NCBI RefSeq assembly: GCF_051020955.1
Contig: NW_027476093.1
Coordinates: forward strand, 186,001-250,000
Source: Megalopta genalis
Taxonomy: Eukaryota; Arthropoda; Insecta; Hymenoptera; Halictidae
Reading direction: 5' to 3'
Length of the DNA stretch: 64,000 nucleotides
The translations under genes were made by a program, and so were the position numbers. Below the pieces are notes generated by a model, which was not told the DNA's origin, made no database searches, and was given only the letters and a program-made list of their open reading frames with translations. Within the stretch, counting starts at the first letter, position 1. Every line of letters starts with the position of its first letter. Positions 12,132 to 24,757 of the stretch are shown here, piece after piece.

Positions 12132-13918
12132 TTTATTTCTGCAAAATTTAAATATTTTTATTTATAATTATGGACATAATATAAATATAAATTCATATTT
12201 TTAAATGTATCTTCATAAAATTTCATTTACAGAAGAAGAGGAAACAAAAATGTTTACTTACATTAGAATCCTTATAAAAAATTGATTATCCTTAATTCTG
12301 TAATAAATTTTCTTTTTAACACAAAAATAAATTCAGTTTATATCACGTGCTGATTATCAACAAGGTTAGATATCACACTATACCGTACATCTCATAGTTA
12401 CGTATGTATGTGTATTGCATATACGCACCCAGTGTAATGTATAATATATGAACATATGTATGTATGTCATGTCTCACTATAGTATGTACATATGTACATG
12501 TAGTATTTCATAGAGTTCATTCACACATATATATATAAATCATGCATGAACATTTGTATAATACAGACTGTATACGCACAAGAAAAATTATTAGCATTCC
12601 ATTTAAAACGGAATATGTACATATAAACATACATAGCTTTTTTAAAATTGGATCAAGCGGTTCAAATTTTTTTGAAACATTAGAAGGCCTACTAGACAAT
12701 TTTTAACAAAATTTTTGCAAAAATTACAATTCACTGAAATGACAAAAAGAAATTTTAAAACGTATAGTTTTTTAACGTTTTTATTTGAGCCTGTAACAAA
12801 AATTTAAATGATCCTTAGTTACCAAAGATTGGTGCAAGACACATAAAAACTGTTGTTCTTTAAGTATGTAATATCACATTGTTCTTAAATCATCAAAAAT
12901 ATGTACGTACAACACCATGCACTTTTAGATATGGATCTCATTTTAAAGTTCCATTTATAAAAAATAAAAATGTACTTAAAATACTTTTAAAGTAAAATAT
13001 GTACGCAATAGTAAATAACAGTAACGATTAATACAGTGGTATATATTGTACTTCAGTAAAAACAATCGCTACATGACCGAACGAATTAAGTGTTCGATAG
13101 TACAGTGTTACGTTTCGATCTGAAATTGAACAGGTCAGGTAATAGTACTCACATATATATGTATGTATTTTATTTATACATATGTTGGCACATGTGAATC
13201 GTTGCATGCACCTGTTATACAATACACATATGTACACATACATAGTTTCACTATGAACAGGCTATAAAACTGCATAGGAGCAACATCTATAATAATGCGT
13301 ATGTTTTCAGATTTAGGGTAGTCTCGGAGATCCGAGCAGAAGACAAAAAAAGTAAAATTAAATGCGAATTATAGCGCGTTCGTCTCCTCGTTTGTATATC
13401 CGTGGCGCGTTTTCGTTCATACGCGGTTCAACAAACACCCAATGTGGCGCTTGAGTTTGGAAGGTTATGGATTAAAGTTTCGGGGTGTGGCATCATATTG
13501 TGATTTATAAAATAAATGGAATATCGCGCGTTTGTAATGTAGGGCGACTTTATTTTCTCGACGTGACCAATGCAAAGAATCACCATTAAACAGCTTGTGA
13601 GGTGTCCTTGGAATTTCAACCACTATCTGAAAAATTGCTCTTCAGTGGACAGAACATTTTTTAAATGTATTTACAACGGCATTACATTTGTGGCGCCTTG
13701 TTCCAAAATTTCTTCACTGCTTATTGAAAGAACAGAAATTTCAAAATGCGTATGATACACGCCGATTAATTTGCATATTGATGAGTGTTTACGTGAAACG
13801 TTGACACAAGGTAGTTGATCGTTGCTTGATAGGATACGGTCCATGAAATCACGTGTATTAAAATCTACGTGGGATGTTGGGCGCTATCACCCCCACGCAG
13901 TCCCACGAGTACACCGAA
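12132..13918. other. Intergenic region, divergent PTRH2/Sbf promoters
   Basis: Non-coding DNA between two divergently transcribed genes, so it should hold both promoters. The part near 13330-13920 is GC-richer and is the likely Sbf 5' UTR and promoter. A stretch at about 12690-12815 (…GAGCCTGTAACAAAAATTTAAA) is a diverged scrap of the repeat family seen intact at 37690-38430 and 47067-47640. Short tandem TATG/TACA runs occur near 12400-12500. No convincing coding sequence was found. Confidence 0.5.
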
Positions 13919-16900
13919 ATGTCCCGGTTAGCCGACTACTTTGTTGTGGTCGGCTACGACCACGAAAAAGAGAGTAAGTTCTCTGTTTGTCAAAGTAGTT
14001 TATCCCGAAATTACGTCAGTGTTCTTGACATACATTGTTAATAAACACTTAATACGTGACAGTAATTGTACGCTGTTACAATAAAGTATTACCTATGACA
14101 ATATTTAAATTATTTCTTACATAAATGAATAATAATTATGTGATCCTTTTTAAAAAAAAGTACTACTACCTGATTCATTAATCTTACACATTAATAATTG
14201 TAATTTACTTTGTTTCCTCATTCCTTAGTGTAAAAATCACTAATGTTGAACTAAAGTTCTTTTGCCATAAAAAGTATTAGGTAAAATGTATACAGTAAAT
14301 TCTTCTCCAGCTTGTAAACAAAAATGGATAATTTGGGAAGAGGAAATATAATTATTCCATCCTTGCGCCTTGTTTTTATAATTGTTAACAATCGGCAACT
14401 ATAAAAACGTGCCACAAGGCTTGAATAATCGTATCTACTCTTCTCAAATTGTCCATTTTTGTTTATAAGCTGAAGGACAATTGGGAAAAATTTACTGTAC
14501 ATTGTGAACAATAGTATTTTAAATTCTATATAATTATTTGTCTTATCATAGGAGGAGGTATAAGTAATGGAATTATTCTGCAAAGATTTCCGGAGAAAGA
14601 TTGGCCAGATACACCATTCATCGAAGGAATAGAATGGGTAAGATATCATTGTATCTTCAAATTAATATTGTTCCAGTTTAATTTTGTATTTTTTTATAGT
14701 TTTGTCAACCACAAGGATGGGCTTTATCTACAGAAAGACAAGAACCACGGTTTTTTGTGTCTATTTTAACTGATATTGATGCAAATCGTCATTACTGTGC
14801 ATGTATGTGTTTTAATGAGACAGTGTCGATTGTGCCAAGTAAACCTGTAGATGAAGAAGAAGATCCTGTAGATGGTGATAGTCGTTCATTGGTTAGAACA
14901 ATACCTACAATTGCACATCACAGCATTATGTATGCACCCAAATGTCTGGTGCTGGTTTCCAGACTCGATTACATTGAAACTTTTAGAGTATGTCTGAACT
15001 TTTATATATATTATATGTTTATATACTTTTATGAGCAACATACATATTTTGAAATGTTTATTTCAGAATTGCCTTGGTATAATATATACTGTATATGTAG
15101 AAAATCATGGTATACCATTAGAAACTTTGGTAGGAAATATATTAGGTTGCATACAAGTACCACCTGCTGGTGGGCCACAAGTACGATTCAGCATTGGCGC
15201 AGGTGACCGTCAAGCGCTTCAACCTCCAATTAGTCCTTCTCTTCCATTAACTCATACTAGTGTAAATCTTTTATTTCAACAGTTAGGTAAGAATCAAAGA
15301 CCGTTGATACATAAATATTGCTGTAATGATTTTAGATTTATCTGTGTGCTTTTTTATTGTATAGGTATTCGCAATGTGTTAGTATTATTTTGTGCTGTTA
15401 TGACGGAACATAAAATACTTTTCCATTCTGCAAGTTATTCCCGATTGACTGAAGGATGTCGTGCTCTTACTGCACTAATGTATCCATTTAGATACACACA
15501 TGTTTACATTCCTCTTTTGCCAGCAGCTTTGGTTGAAGTACTGAGCACGCCTACTCCTTTCATTATGGGTGTGCACAGCTCATTAAAATATGAAGTTGCA
15601 GAACTTGTAAGACGTGATTCCATACACTACCTTCGTAGATTATTTAATTATCTTACCTATACATTTATTATCTTTTATAGATGGATGTAATAGTTGCCGA
15701 TTTAGATGGAGGTTCTATCATGGTTCCAGATGGTGTCTCACTTCCATTGCTCCCAGAACCACTTCTTTCACAGACACAGGATGCATTATCCTTAGTACTG
15801 CAGCCAGAATTACTTTGCGCAGATTATGCCTTTCCACCGCTTGCAACAAGAGCTCCTCATTCTCCTATGTTAGACAAAGAAATAAGAGCAGTTTTTATGA
15901 GAACATTTGCTCAATTGTTACAAGGCTATAGGAGCTGTCTAACACTAATAAGAATTCATCCCAAACCTGTTATTACATTTCACAAGGTTTTTATTAGTAT
16001 TTTTTTAACTCTCCTCAATTGTATATAAAGAGTAAACTTTAACCAAAATTGTATTTTTCATATTTCTAGGCAGCTTTCTTAGGGGAGCGAGGCTTGACAG
16101 ATTGTGATTTCACGACTAGAGTTTTGGATTGTATGTTTTTTACTTCATTTATTGCAGAAAGGGGACCACCATGGAGAGCTTGCGACGTGTGGGACGAACT
16201 GTATAGTAATTTGAGTGATCAATTGAAACAAGAAGCACAAGATCATAGTAAGTAGTAATAACATAATATAACTAATAAAAATTATATCTATGTTAAATAT
16301 CATGGTCTTATTTTGTGTATGCCTAATATTATGTAATAATGATTAAATTATGTTATTGCTAGGACTTGTCTTAACGCATATTCAAGAATTAGCACAACAA
16401 TTGTACACAAATGAAAATCCAAATCCTCAACCATACGTACAAAAGATTTTGAAACCACCCGAAGGAGCATTTGCTAGAATACATCAGCCACTTTTGCCAC
16501 GCATCAATCCAGAGCAAGTTCAAGCAATTATAGATGAAGGTCTTGCCAAGAATAATCTCAAAGTTAGGTTTGTATTACATTTTGTTGCTACATATCGTTT
16601 TACTTTGAAACACTTCGTATATCATTTTAATTTTGTTTTTGAATAGATTATCATCATTGAGGCCATCTCAACCTCGTATTGTACCTATGGGTCCACATAT
16701 CTCATTTGTTCATGACACTAGACATTTGGTCAGTAATTCTGCACGTAGACTTGAAGTTCTTCGCAACTGTATAAACTGTATATTTGAGAATAAAATATCG
16801 GACGCTCGGAAAACTTTTCCAGCTGTACTAAGAACGTTAAAGAGTAAAGCTGCTCGTTTAGCGCTTTGCATGGAATTATCACAACACGTTGTTGGGAACA

Positions 16901-19900
16901 AAGCGATGTTAGAGCATCAACAATTTGATCTTGTAGTCCGTTTGATGAATTGTGCTTTACAAGATGATTCTTCAATGGACGAACACGGAGTTGCTGCCGC
17001 GCTTTTGCCTCTTGCCACAGCATTTTGTAGGAAACTATGCACAGGAGTGATCCAATTCGCTTACACATGCATTCAAGAACATCCTGTATGGCAAAACCAA
17101 CAATTTTGGGAGGACGCTTTTTATTTGGACGTTCAAAAAGATATAAAACGATTATATCTCCCAGGAGAAAATTCTCCTCCACGACTCATGAATGATGGTA
17201 TTTTAAGTCCAATAAGCCCGCGGGATGGCAAAGAATTTCCCTTTCGTGACCGGTATTCAATTTATCAAATTCAAGAACCGTCAGCTCTTGAAATAGCTGC
17301 TGAACAAATGAGGATTTGGCCAACGATTGATCCAGAGAAACAAAAGGAACTTATTGCAAGCGAAGAAAGTACTATGTATAGTCAAGCAATCCATTATGCA
17401 AATAGAATGGTGTATTTACTGGTTCCATTGGACATAGCAGCAAAGACTCATCGCCAAGATAACATTTACGACGATGAAAGAGCAAGTAACAGCATCACGA
17501 ATAGTGTGGCAAGTGACAGCGGCGATGCAGAGTCCGGGTTTGAGGAAACTGATCCTGGAGAAACTGGTTGCGCTGTTATTCGAATGGTTTCCCGATTTGT
17601 AGATCGTGTTTGTACAGAAGGAGGTGTAAGTGCTGAACATGTAAGATGTCTACATCAAATGGTTCCTGGTGTTGTCCATATGCACATCGAGACTCTCGAA
17701 GCTGTACATAGAGAAAGCAAAAGATTGCCTCCGATACAGAAGCCTAAGATCTTGACACCTAACATGTTGCCTGGCGAAGAAGTTATTATGGACGGTTTAC
17801 GTGTTTACCTTTTACCAGATGGGAGAGAAGAAAGTCCAGCAGGATTACCAAAGATACCACCACTCTTGCCAGCAGAAGGAGCAATATTCCTCACTAATTA
17901 CAGAATTGTGTTTAAAGGAATACCTTGTGATCCGTTTGCCTGTGAACAGTTAGTAGTTCGTGCCTTTCCTGTCACATCGTTGACGAAGGAAAAACGAGTC
18001 GCTGTACAACATTTAGCGCACTTAGATCAGTGTTTACAAGAAGGCCTTCAATTACGTTCTTGCACTTTCCAGTTAATAAAATTAGCATTCGATGAAGAAG
18101 TTACACCTGAGAATATTGAAACTTTAAGAAAGTTAGTTCATAAAGCTCGATATCCGCCACATATTTTTCATCACTTTGCTTTTAATGGACAAGTATTGGT
18201 GACTCCGACAGCGCATCACAAAGGAAAAGAAAAGAATGCTACCCTCAAGTATGTCGACTGTTATCGCAGTACGTTTTCACTATTCACTTGTTACAATGTG
18301 ATCGTTATGTTTCTTTTCAGAGGATTTGCCAAGAAAACTCTTTTGAAAACTGCGCGTAAAGCCGGTTTTAAACCAAAACAGTCGTCGAAAAGACAAAAAT
18401 ATGTCTTACCAAATATGAACATGATCACTAATAACAAATTTATGACATCGCCTGGTCGAATGAGTTTACCAGTAACAGATAATAATGATTTAAGTCATGA
18501 CGATGATCTTAGTGGTGAGTTCTATTATATAATCATATTAATAGATTCTTTATTATATTTCCAAAAGTATTGATACTTTGAATGTTTGCAGTAGATGACT
18601 TTGAAATGCCGGGCATTGTAACTCAACCCCAGCCACCAACCGATGCAAAAACCTTAGAGCGATTATCTGAACGTAGTTATGTAAGGGATTGGTATCGTTT
18701 GGGATTATATTCAAATGGGCCGCACAGTAATCGTAGGAACGAACCGTTTCGGTTGTCTTCGGTGAATTGTGCCTATATGATTTGTAGGAGCTACCCCGCG
18801 CTCCTTATAGTTCCTTCATCGGTATCAGACGAAAGTATCCGCAGATTTTGTCGACTTTATAGACACAATAGAATACCAGTTATCACTTGGAGACATCCAA
18901 GAACAAAAGCGCTTCTTATCAGAGGCGCAGGTTATCATGGGAAGGGTGTCATAGGCATGTTGAAAGCTCATCCAGCATCTGCTGCTAATTTGAAAGGTAT
19001 AACCATCGCTTTATTATTTCGTCATCATATTTAAGTGTTCGTTTATGTCGACAGCAACATCTTCAGAAACAACGTCATCCCTGGAACAGGAAAAGTACAT
19101 AATGGCACTTGTAGCTGCGACTCCATTATCTGCGTTGAGACAAGGATCTGCTTGGGGAATGTCTGATAGTTCACTCAGTATTGATTCTTTATTGCTAGCT
19201 GCAGAAGATCGCAACGCTACACCTGAACAATCACGACGAAATCCATTTAATAAAGCCATTGGAACATTAAGGTACATGTTTGACTTTATGCGAGTGCATA
19301 CGTATAATGTGAAAACAAGATAGAATTAAATAATAATATCTGTTTTATACCACTTGTAGTTCATCAGGCGGTAAAGGTCCTAAAAATTTCGGACGTTGGG
19401 GTTCATTGAAAGATAAGAGGCATAATTCTCAGGCTTCTTTAACATCAGTCCATCAGCGTGGAACTGTTAGACATTCCGCAGATTCGGATAGTGGTACAGA
19501 ATGTGTTCATACATTTCAACGGGCTGTATTATACATCCTCGGTGAAAAGGCGCATATGAAAGTAAGATTTTCTGCTCTGTAAAATAATTTTAAATGACTT
19601 TACTCTCTTTCTCGTTTTATAAATGAAATTCTCTTAATGTACAAGGGTGTTAAAGCAGAATCAGCGCCGAAAACCGACTTTATTCCAGTCGAATACTATG
19701 ACGCAAGACATACGAAAGCCGCCTTTAAGAAACTTATGCGGGCTTGTATTCCTAGCTCTCCAAATATAGAACCAGACCAAAGTTTTTATAAGTACGTATA
19801 TTTTGAAGAAGAATATACAGGGTGTCCCACAATTATTTTAACAGTCGAAAATGAGGGGTAGCTGAGGTCATTTAAAGTAACTTTTTCTTTTGCGCAAATG

Positions 19901-19959
19901 CAATCTGCGGCTTTGTTTACGAGTTATTAACGAAAAACACTGGCCAATGAGAGGTGACG

Positions 19960-19996
<37 letters not shown>

Positions 19997-21605
19997 CGCG
20001 AGAGAGTCCGCAGCACGAGGTTTTGACAGAAGGTCGGGACGGTCTCGAGCCGCGTTCGAAGTATTGAACAAGTCACGAAGCGAGAACTTTCCGAATTTTT
20101 TTAACTACATAACAGTGACATTTTTAAGAAAAACGCTGTTCACCTTTACTTTAGAACGTCTGAAGAATATTTACTAATTTTTCGGACTCGAAATAATATG
20201 TAGTTTTACCGTGACAGCCGTTTTAATTTTCTGGTGTGCATGACACCTTATGTGTACCATATGAAATTTTTATGCAAGGTGTACAGTGAAAATTAACAAA
20301 GTTCGTAAATGATATTTTAATTTAAATAATTCCGTGTACGAACAGAATTCAACGAATGATTCGTAAAACTGATTTAATAATAAATAATCGCGCTAAGGTA
20401 CGTAAAGGATTTGTTTTTTAGAGAAATATGAAAAATATTATCGATAAGAAACCCACCCATTTAGTTGAGGATGCATTTGCTGACTCGAACGTACTGACCT
20501 CGTACAACGAACAGCTGATCCCAGGTCGATGACCGCAACATTCGAGGGATACTGTTGGAGGAACCTCTTATCATAACCATATCTGGTTATTTGCGAAGTT
20601 CACTTACACTGCACTGTCACCAAACACTGATCAGTTAATTAATCACTGATAGTCCGAATCACTTGTGGATATTAAGAAAGATCACTGAGACTCGTTCGCG
20701 GATAATCGTTTATTCGTCGCGTTCGTTCGGAAGTCGACGTTTCACTGCCGAAAAATTCAGGCCTTGACTGTGGGTCCTTGTTCGTCGTTCGGCCGTCCGA
20801 GGAAATGACACTCGATACCATTTTCTTCGCACGGCCGTCTCGGCATATCTTGTTTATTTCATATGGCGGTACCCTGCGCTTCGAAGAAAATGGTGTCAGG
20901 TGTTATTTCCTCGGACGGCCGAACGACGAACGACAAGGGCCCACGGTCGAGGCCTCGATTTTTTGGCAGTGGAACGTCGACTGCGGAACGAACGCGTCGA
21001 ATAAACGATAATCCGCGAACGCGTCGTATAAACGATTATCTGCGAACGCGTCTCAGTCATCTTTCGTAATATCCACAAGTGTTTCGGATTATCAGTGATT
21101 AATTAAGTGATCAGTGTTTGGTGACAGTACAGTAAAAGATCAGCTGTACGTTGTACGAGGTCAGTGCCCTTCGACATCGTGAGCCACAATTTCAGCCAGC
21201 AAATACATCCTCAACTAAATGGGTGAGTTTCTTACTGATAATATTTTTCATATCTCTCTAATAAACAAATCCTTTACGACCCTTATTTATTATTAAATCA
21301 GCTTTGCAAATCATTCGTTAATCTTCACTGTACACCTCGCATAAAAATTTCATATGGTACACACGAGGTGTCATACACCCCAGAAAATTAAAACGACTGT
21401 CACGGTTAAACTTCATATTATTTCGGGTCCGAAAAATTAGTAAATATTCTTCAGACGTTCTAAAGAAAAGGTGAACAGCGTTTTTCTTAAAAATATCACT
21501 GTTATGTAGTAAAAAAAATCCGGAAAGTTCTCGCTTCGTGACTTGTTCAATACTTCGAACGCGGCTCGAGTCCGTCCCGACCTTCTGTCAAAGCCTGGTG
21601 CTGCG

Positions 21606-21648
<43 letters not shown>

Positions 21649-24308
21649 GCACCGTCACCTCTCATTGGCCAGTGTTTTTTGTTAATAACTCATAAACAAA
21701 GCCGCAGATTGCATTTTTGCAAAAGAAAAAGTTACTTCAAATGACCTCAGCTGTCCCTCATTTTCGGCTGTTAAAATAATTATGGAACACCCTGTATAAT
21801 AAATAGACTATGTGTCTTTCTGCAAAATAGAATATTTCTGCTGTCAATTGGAAGAATCATTTGCCTTTTCTTATTTATATTGTCTTTTACATAAATTCCT
21901 GATTTCAGATTAATTGAAAGTTCCGAATGGCTACAACAACTTCAAAATTTAATGCAGTTGTCCGGTGCCGTTATTGACTTGATGGACGTACAAGGTTCAT
22001 CCGTAGCCGTTTGTTTAGAACAGGGTTGGGACACCACAACAACAGTTTGTTCTGTAGCACAAGTGTGTCTTGATCCACATTACAGAACCATCGAGGGATT
22101 TCGAACTTTGATCGAAAAAGAATGGCTCGGATTTGGTCACAGATTCGGGCACAGAAGCAACCTAGCAGCAAATTCTCAAACTACCAATTTTACACCTACT
22201 TTCTTGCAGTTTCTTGACATAGTGCACCAAATTCAAAAACAATTTCCATTAGCGTTCGAGTTCAATGAGTTCTATTTGAAATTTTTGGCATATCACTCGG
22301 TTTCCTGTCGTTTTCGAACATTTCTGCTGGATTGTGAATTTGATAGAGTAGAATGTGGCATTACTGCTGTGGAAGATAAAAGAGGGTCGCTGACGAGTCA
22401 TCACAAGGGAGTGGATACCGGGAGCGACGATGAAACCATTTATCCAGGCGGTAGATTGGCAGGGACGAATACAGGATGTAATCTTGGTCAAAGTATATTT
22501 GATTACATCGACAAACAACATGCAAGATGTCCCTTATTTTATAACTTTATGTACACGCCTAATACGGAGCATACGGTATTAAGACCCGTGTCACACTTGC
22601 CGAGTCTTGATATTTGGCAGTACTATATAGAAGAAGAATTGGCTCATGGACCTGCGTACGACTTAGAAGTATTACAGCAAGATTCTCAGCAAGAAGAAGA
22701 AGCAGAGGCCGCTGACGGCGTTGTTAAAAGTAATCGTAAAGTGGTTACACAAGGGTAAGTTGAATTGTATTTAATTTGTTTCGTTACTACATTAATATTA
22801 ATGGATTTATTTTCAGTTACGATGGTACAAGTACTATGATCCCCGATCAATTTTCCTATCTCTTGGAAGAAATTCATAAACTAGAAACAGAGTTAGGTCA
22901 TTTACCTCAAAAATGGAAAGTTCTTTGGGACAAGCTTGAACTGCCAAACACAGATTCGCTTGCGGTTAGTAATTTATGCTAAATTATTCAAATAACACAT
23001 ATTTAAAATAAAATACTTGTTTCTGTTTTTTTAAAATATACAGCGCCATGCATCGTTTAGTACTACACTGGTCAGATATCATGGTCGATTGATTCATAAG
23101 CGTTCTACACTGGAATTACTCCTTCGAGGCAAACTCGCTGGCGGAAATAATTCTGGAAATGAAGGGTCCGTTTACGCACATCCTCATAGGTAATTATTTA
23201 GAGGGCGTTTCGATTACCAACAGACTATACAAAATCATTACAATTATTATATGTCCATAGATTCGAACGATTAGATTCAGCTACGCCAACTCATTGCGAT
23301 GCTTGCTCTGGTGTTTTGTGGGGTCCTGTGAAGGCCGGCTTGCGATGCGTAGATTGCGGACATGTGTGTCATGACAAATGTGCTGATGCGGTACCAAAAA
23401 ATTGCACAAAATATAAAACGGTCACTGACAATTTACAAACACACACACTTACAAGAAGTGGCGGAGATAACGGAAGCGTTAACTCGAGTATAACATTTTA
23501 TATTACTCTATTCGGGATTTAGTCTTTTCACATTTCAAGATTTGCGAAACAATTTACTTATAAATAAATCATTTATAGGTGTAGCAACGATACAAACTTC
23601 GTCACAACAATATTATGAACAGTTCTCTAGCAATGTTGCAGAAAATAGGACACACGAAGGATATCTTTATAAGCGAGGTGCTTTGCTTAAAGGTTGGAAG
23701 CAAAGATGGTTCGTATTAGATTCTATAAAACACCAGTTAAGATATTACGATGCAATGGAAGATTCTCATTGTAAAGGATACATAGGTATGTAAACAGTAC
23801 AGGAGATAATACAAGATAATAAATAAAAGACGAGGAGTAATTGATAACTGAACAAAAATCTTATATTTATTTTACAGATTTAGCTGAAGTAGTGTCTGTA
23901 ACCCCAGCTGCGCCAATGCCAGGACCACCAAAGAAAACTGACGATAAATCATTCTTCGATGTAAACATAACTAATTTTTATATTGTTTACTAGTTACTTG
24001 ACATAACCTTAACATGTTAAGCGCGGAGCCGATTTTACTGGACTTTCCGTTGAGGCGGCAGGCCGGCATTATTTTTTAACCTTGATGAAAAGTTCGCTGT
24101 CAGTCGAAGAGGACTGACGCCGTCTGAACGGAAAGTTCATTGTCGTCGGACCCAGGGGACTGACGCCGCGCTTAACGTGTTAAACATGAAATACAATGAA
24201 TTATTTTATTTGCAGCTTCGTACAAACAGGCGGACATATAATTTTTGTGCTGGTGACGCAGCAACTGCGCAAGAATGGATCGAAAAAGTTCAAGCATGCT
24301 TACAATAG
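13919..24308 (+). CDS. Sbf: Sbf/MTMR13: DENN-domain myotubularin pseudophosphatase
   Basis: A 2031-residue protein from 21 exons: 13919-13973, 14552-14637, 14700-14987, 15067-15286, 15365-15606, 15681-15986, 16070-16247, 16363-16567, 16647-18248, 18321-18514, 18592-18996, 19055-19271, 19360-19561, 19646-19791, 21909-22754, 22817-22964, 23044-23189, 23261-23487, 23579-23785, 23878-23960, 24216-24308. Domains in order: DENN (residues ~1-450, starting MSRLADYFVVVGYDHEKE); SBF2 region (~540-690); GRAM (~900-985); myotubularin-like (~1125-1730) with an inactive P-loop reading CLEQGWDTT in which catalytic Cys is Leu1485 and Arg is Thr1491; a C1 zinc finger (~1830-1880) with complete H-x12-C-x2-C-x13-C-x2-C-x4-H-x2-C-x7-C spacing; and a C-terminal PH domain (~1930-2030). 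In Drosophila, Sbf binds active Mtm and acts as a Rab21 exchange factor in endosomal PI(3)P control. Intron 14 carries a 2-kb foldback element, and introns 1 and 20 carry small elements. Confidence 0.96.
14293..14497. mobile_element. TA-flanked palindromic MITE (CAGTAAAT ends) in Sbf intron 1
   Basis: Terminal inverted repeats CAGTAAATTCTTCTCC and GGGAAAAATTTACTG are bounded by TA on both sides (14291-14292, 14498-14499). The interior is largely self-complementary: a GGATAATTTGGGAAGAGG block on the left mirrors a CTCTTCTCAAATTGTCC block on the right. Related copies are at 33110, 33453 and 50712. No coding capacity. The TA duplication suggests Tc1/mariner-type mobilisation. Confidence 0.8.
19818..21794. 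mobile_element. 2-kb foldback element (CAGGGTGT ends) in Sbf intron 14
   Basis: The element begins CAGGGTGTCCCACAATTATT and ends with the matching inverted terminus AATAATTATGGAACACCCTG, flanked by TA on both sides. The two halves form a long imperfect inverted repeat centred near 20.86 kb: GA-tract at 19969-19995 against CT-tract at 21608-21650, TTATTAACGAAAAACACTGG against the mirror near 21670, and TTCCTCGGACGGCC against its complement near 20800. It has no transposase ORF. A 3'-truncated relative lies at 50963-52458. It is transcribed as part of the Sbf pre-mRNA and must be spliced out. Confidence 0.85.
24013..24179. mobile_element. TTAA-flanked piggyBac-like MITE in the last Sbf intron
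   Basis: TTAA at 24009-24012 and 24180-24183 flanks a 167-bp element whose ends are inverted: CATGTTAAGCGCGG and CCGCGCTTAACGTG. TTAA target duplication with short terminal repeats is the hallmark of piggyBac-type transposition. Internally GGACTGACGCC occurs twice. It sits between coding exons 23878-23960 and 24216-24308, only about 32 bp from the acceptor. Confidence 0.75.
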
Positions 24309-24702
24309 CTTGATTATATCTCTAATTTAAAATGTGCAAGTGACTGATAGATTAAAACAGATTTTAATTTTGTTACATACTATTATATAGTCTAATAGTA
24401 CGTATTATATAGACTGCAATAATTTTGCTTTAAATATTTCGGTCGTTGAACTGAGAACAGTATCATAAATTGAATGTGATGTACTCATATCTTTGACATA
24501 GCATTATTATATAAATGTATATTGTAATTATATAATTATGTTAAATTCGTATTATTTCAGCTGGGAGATGAAAGATCGCTACATACTCAAGTAAATGTTA
24601 AAAATCTTTTTTTATTTTGTTTAATACGTTTTTAATTTTAAATAATTATATTATAAATTGTGAGTAAAAAAATGTGTTGAAATGTTGAATAGATAATCTG
24701 CG

Positions 24703-24757
<55 letters not shown>

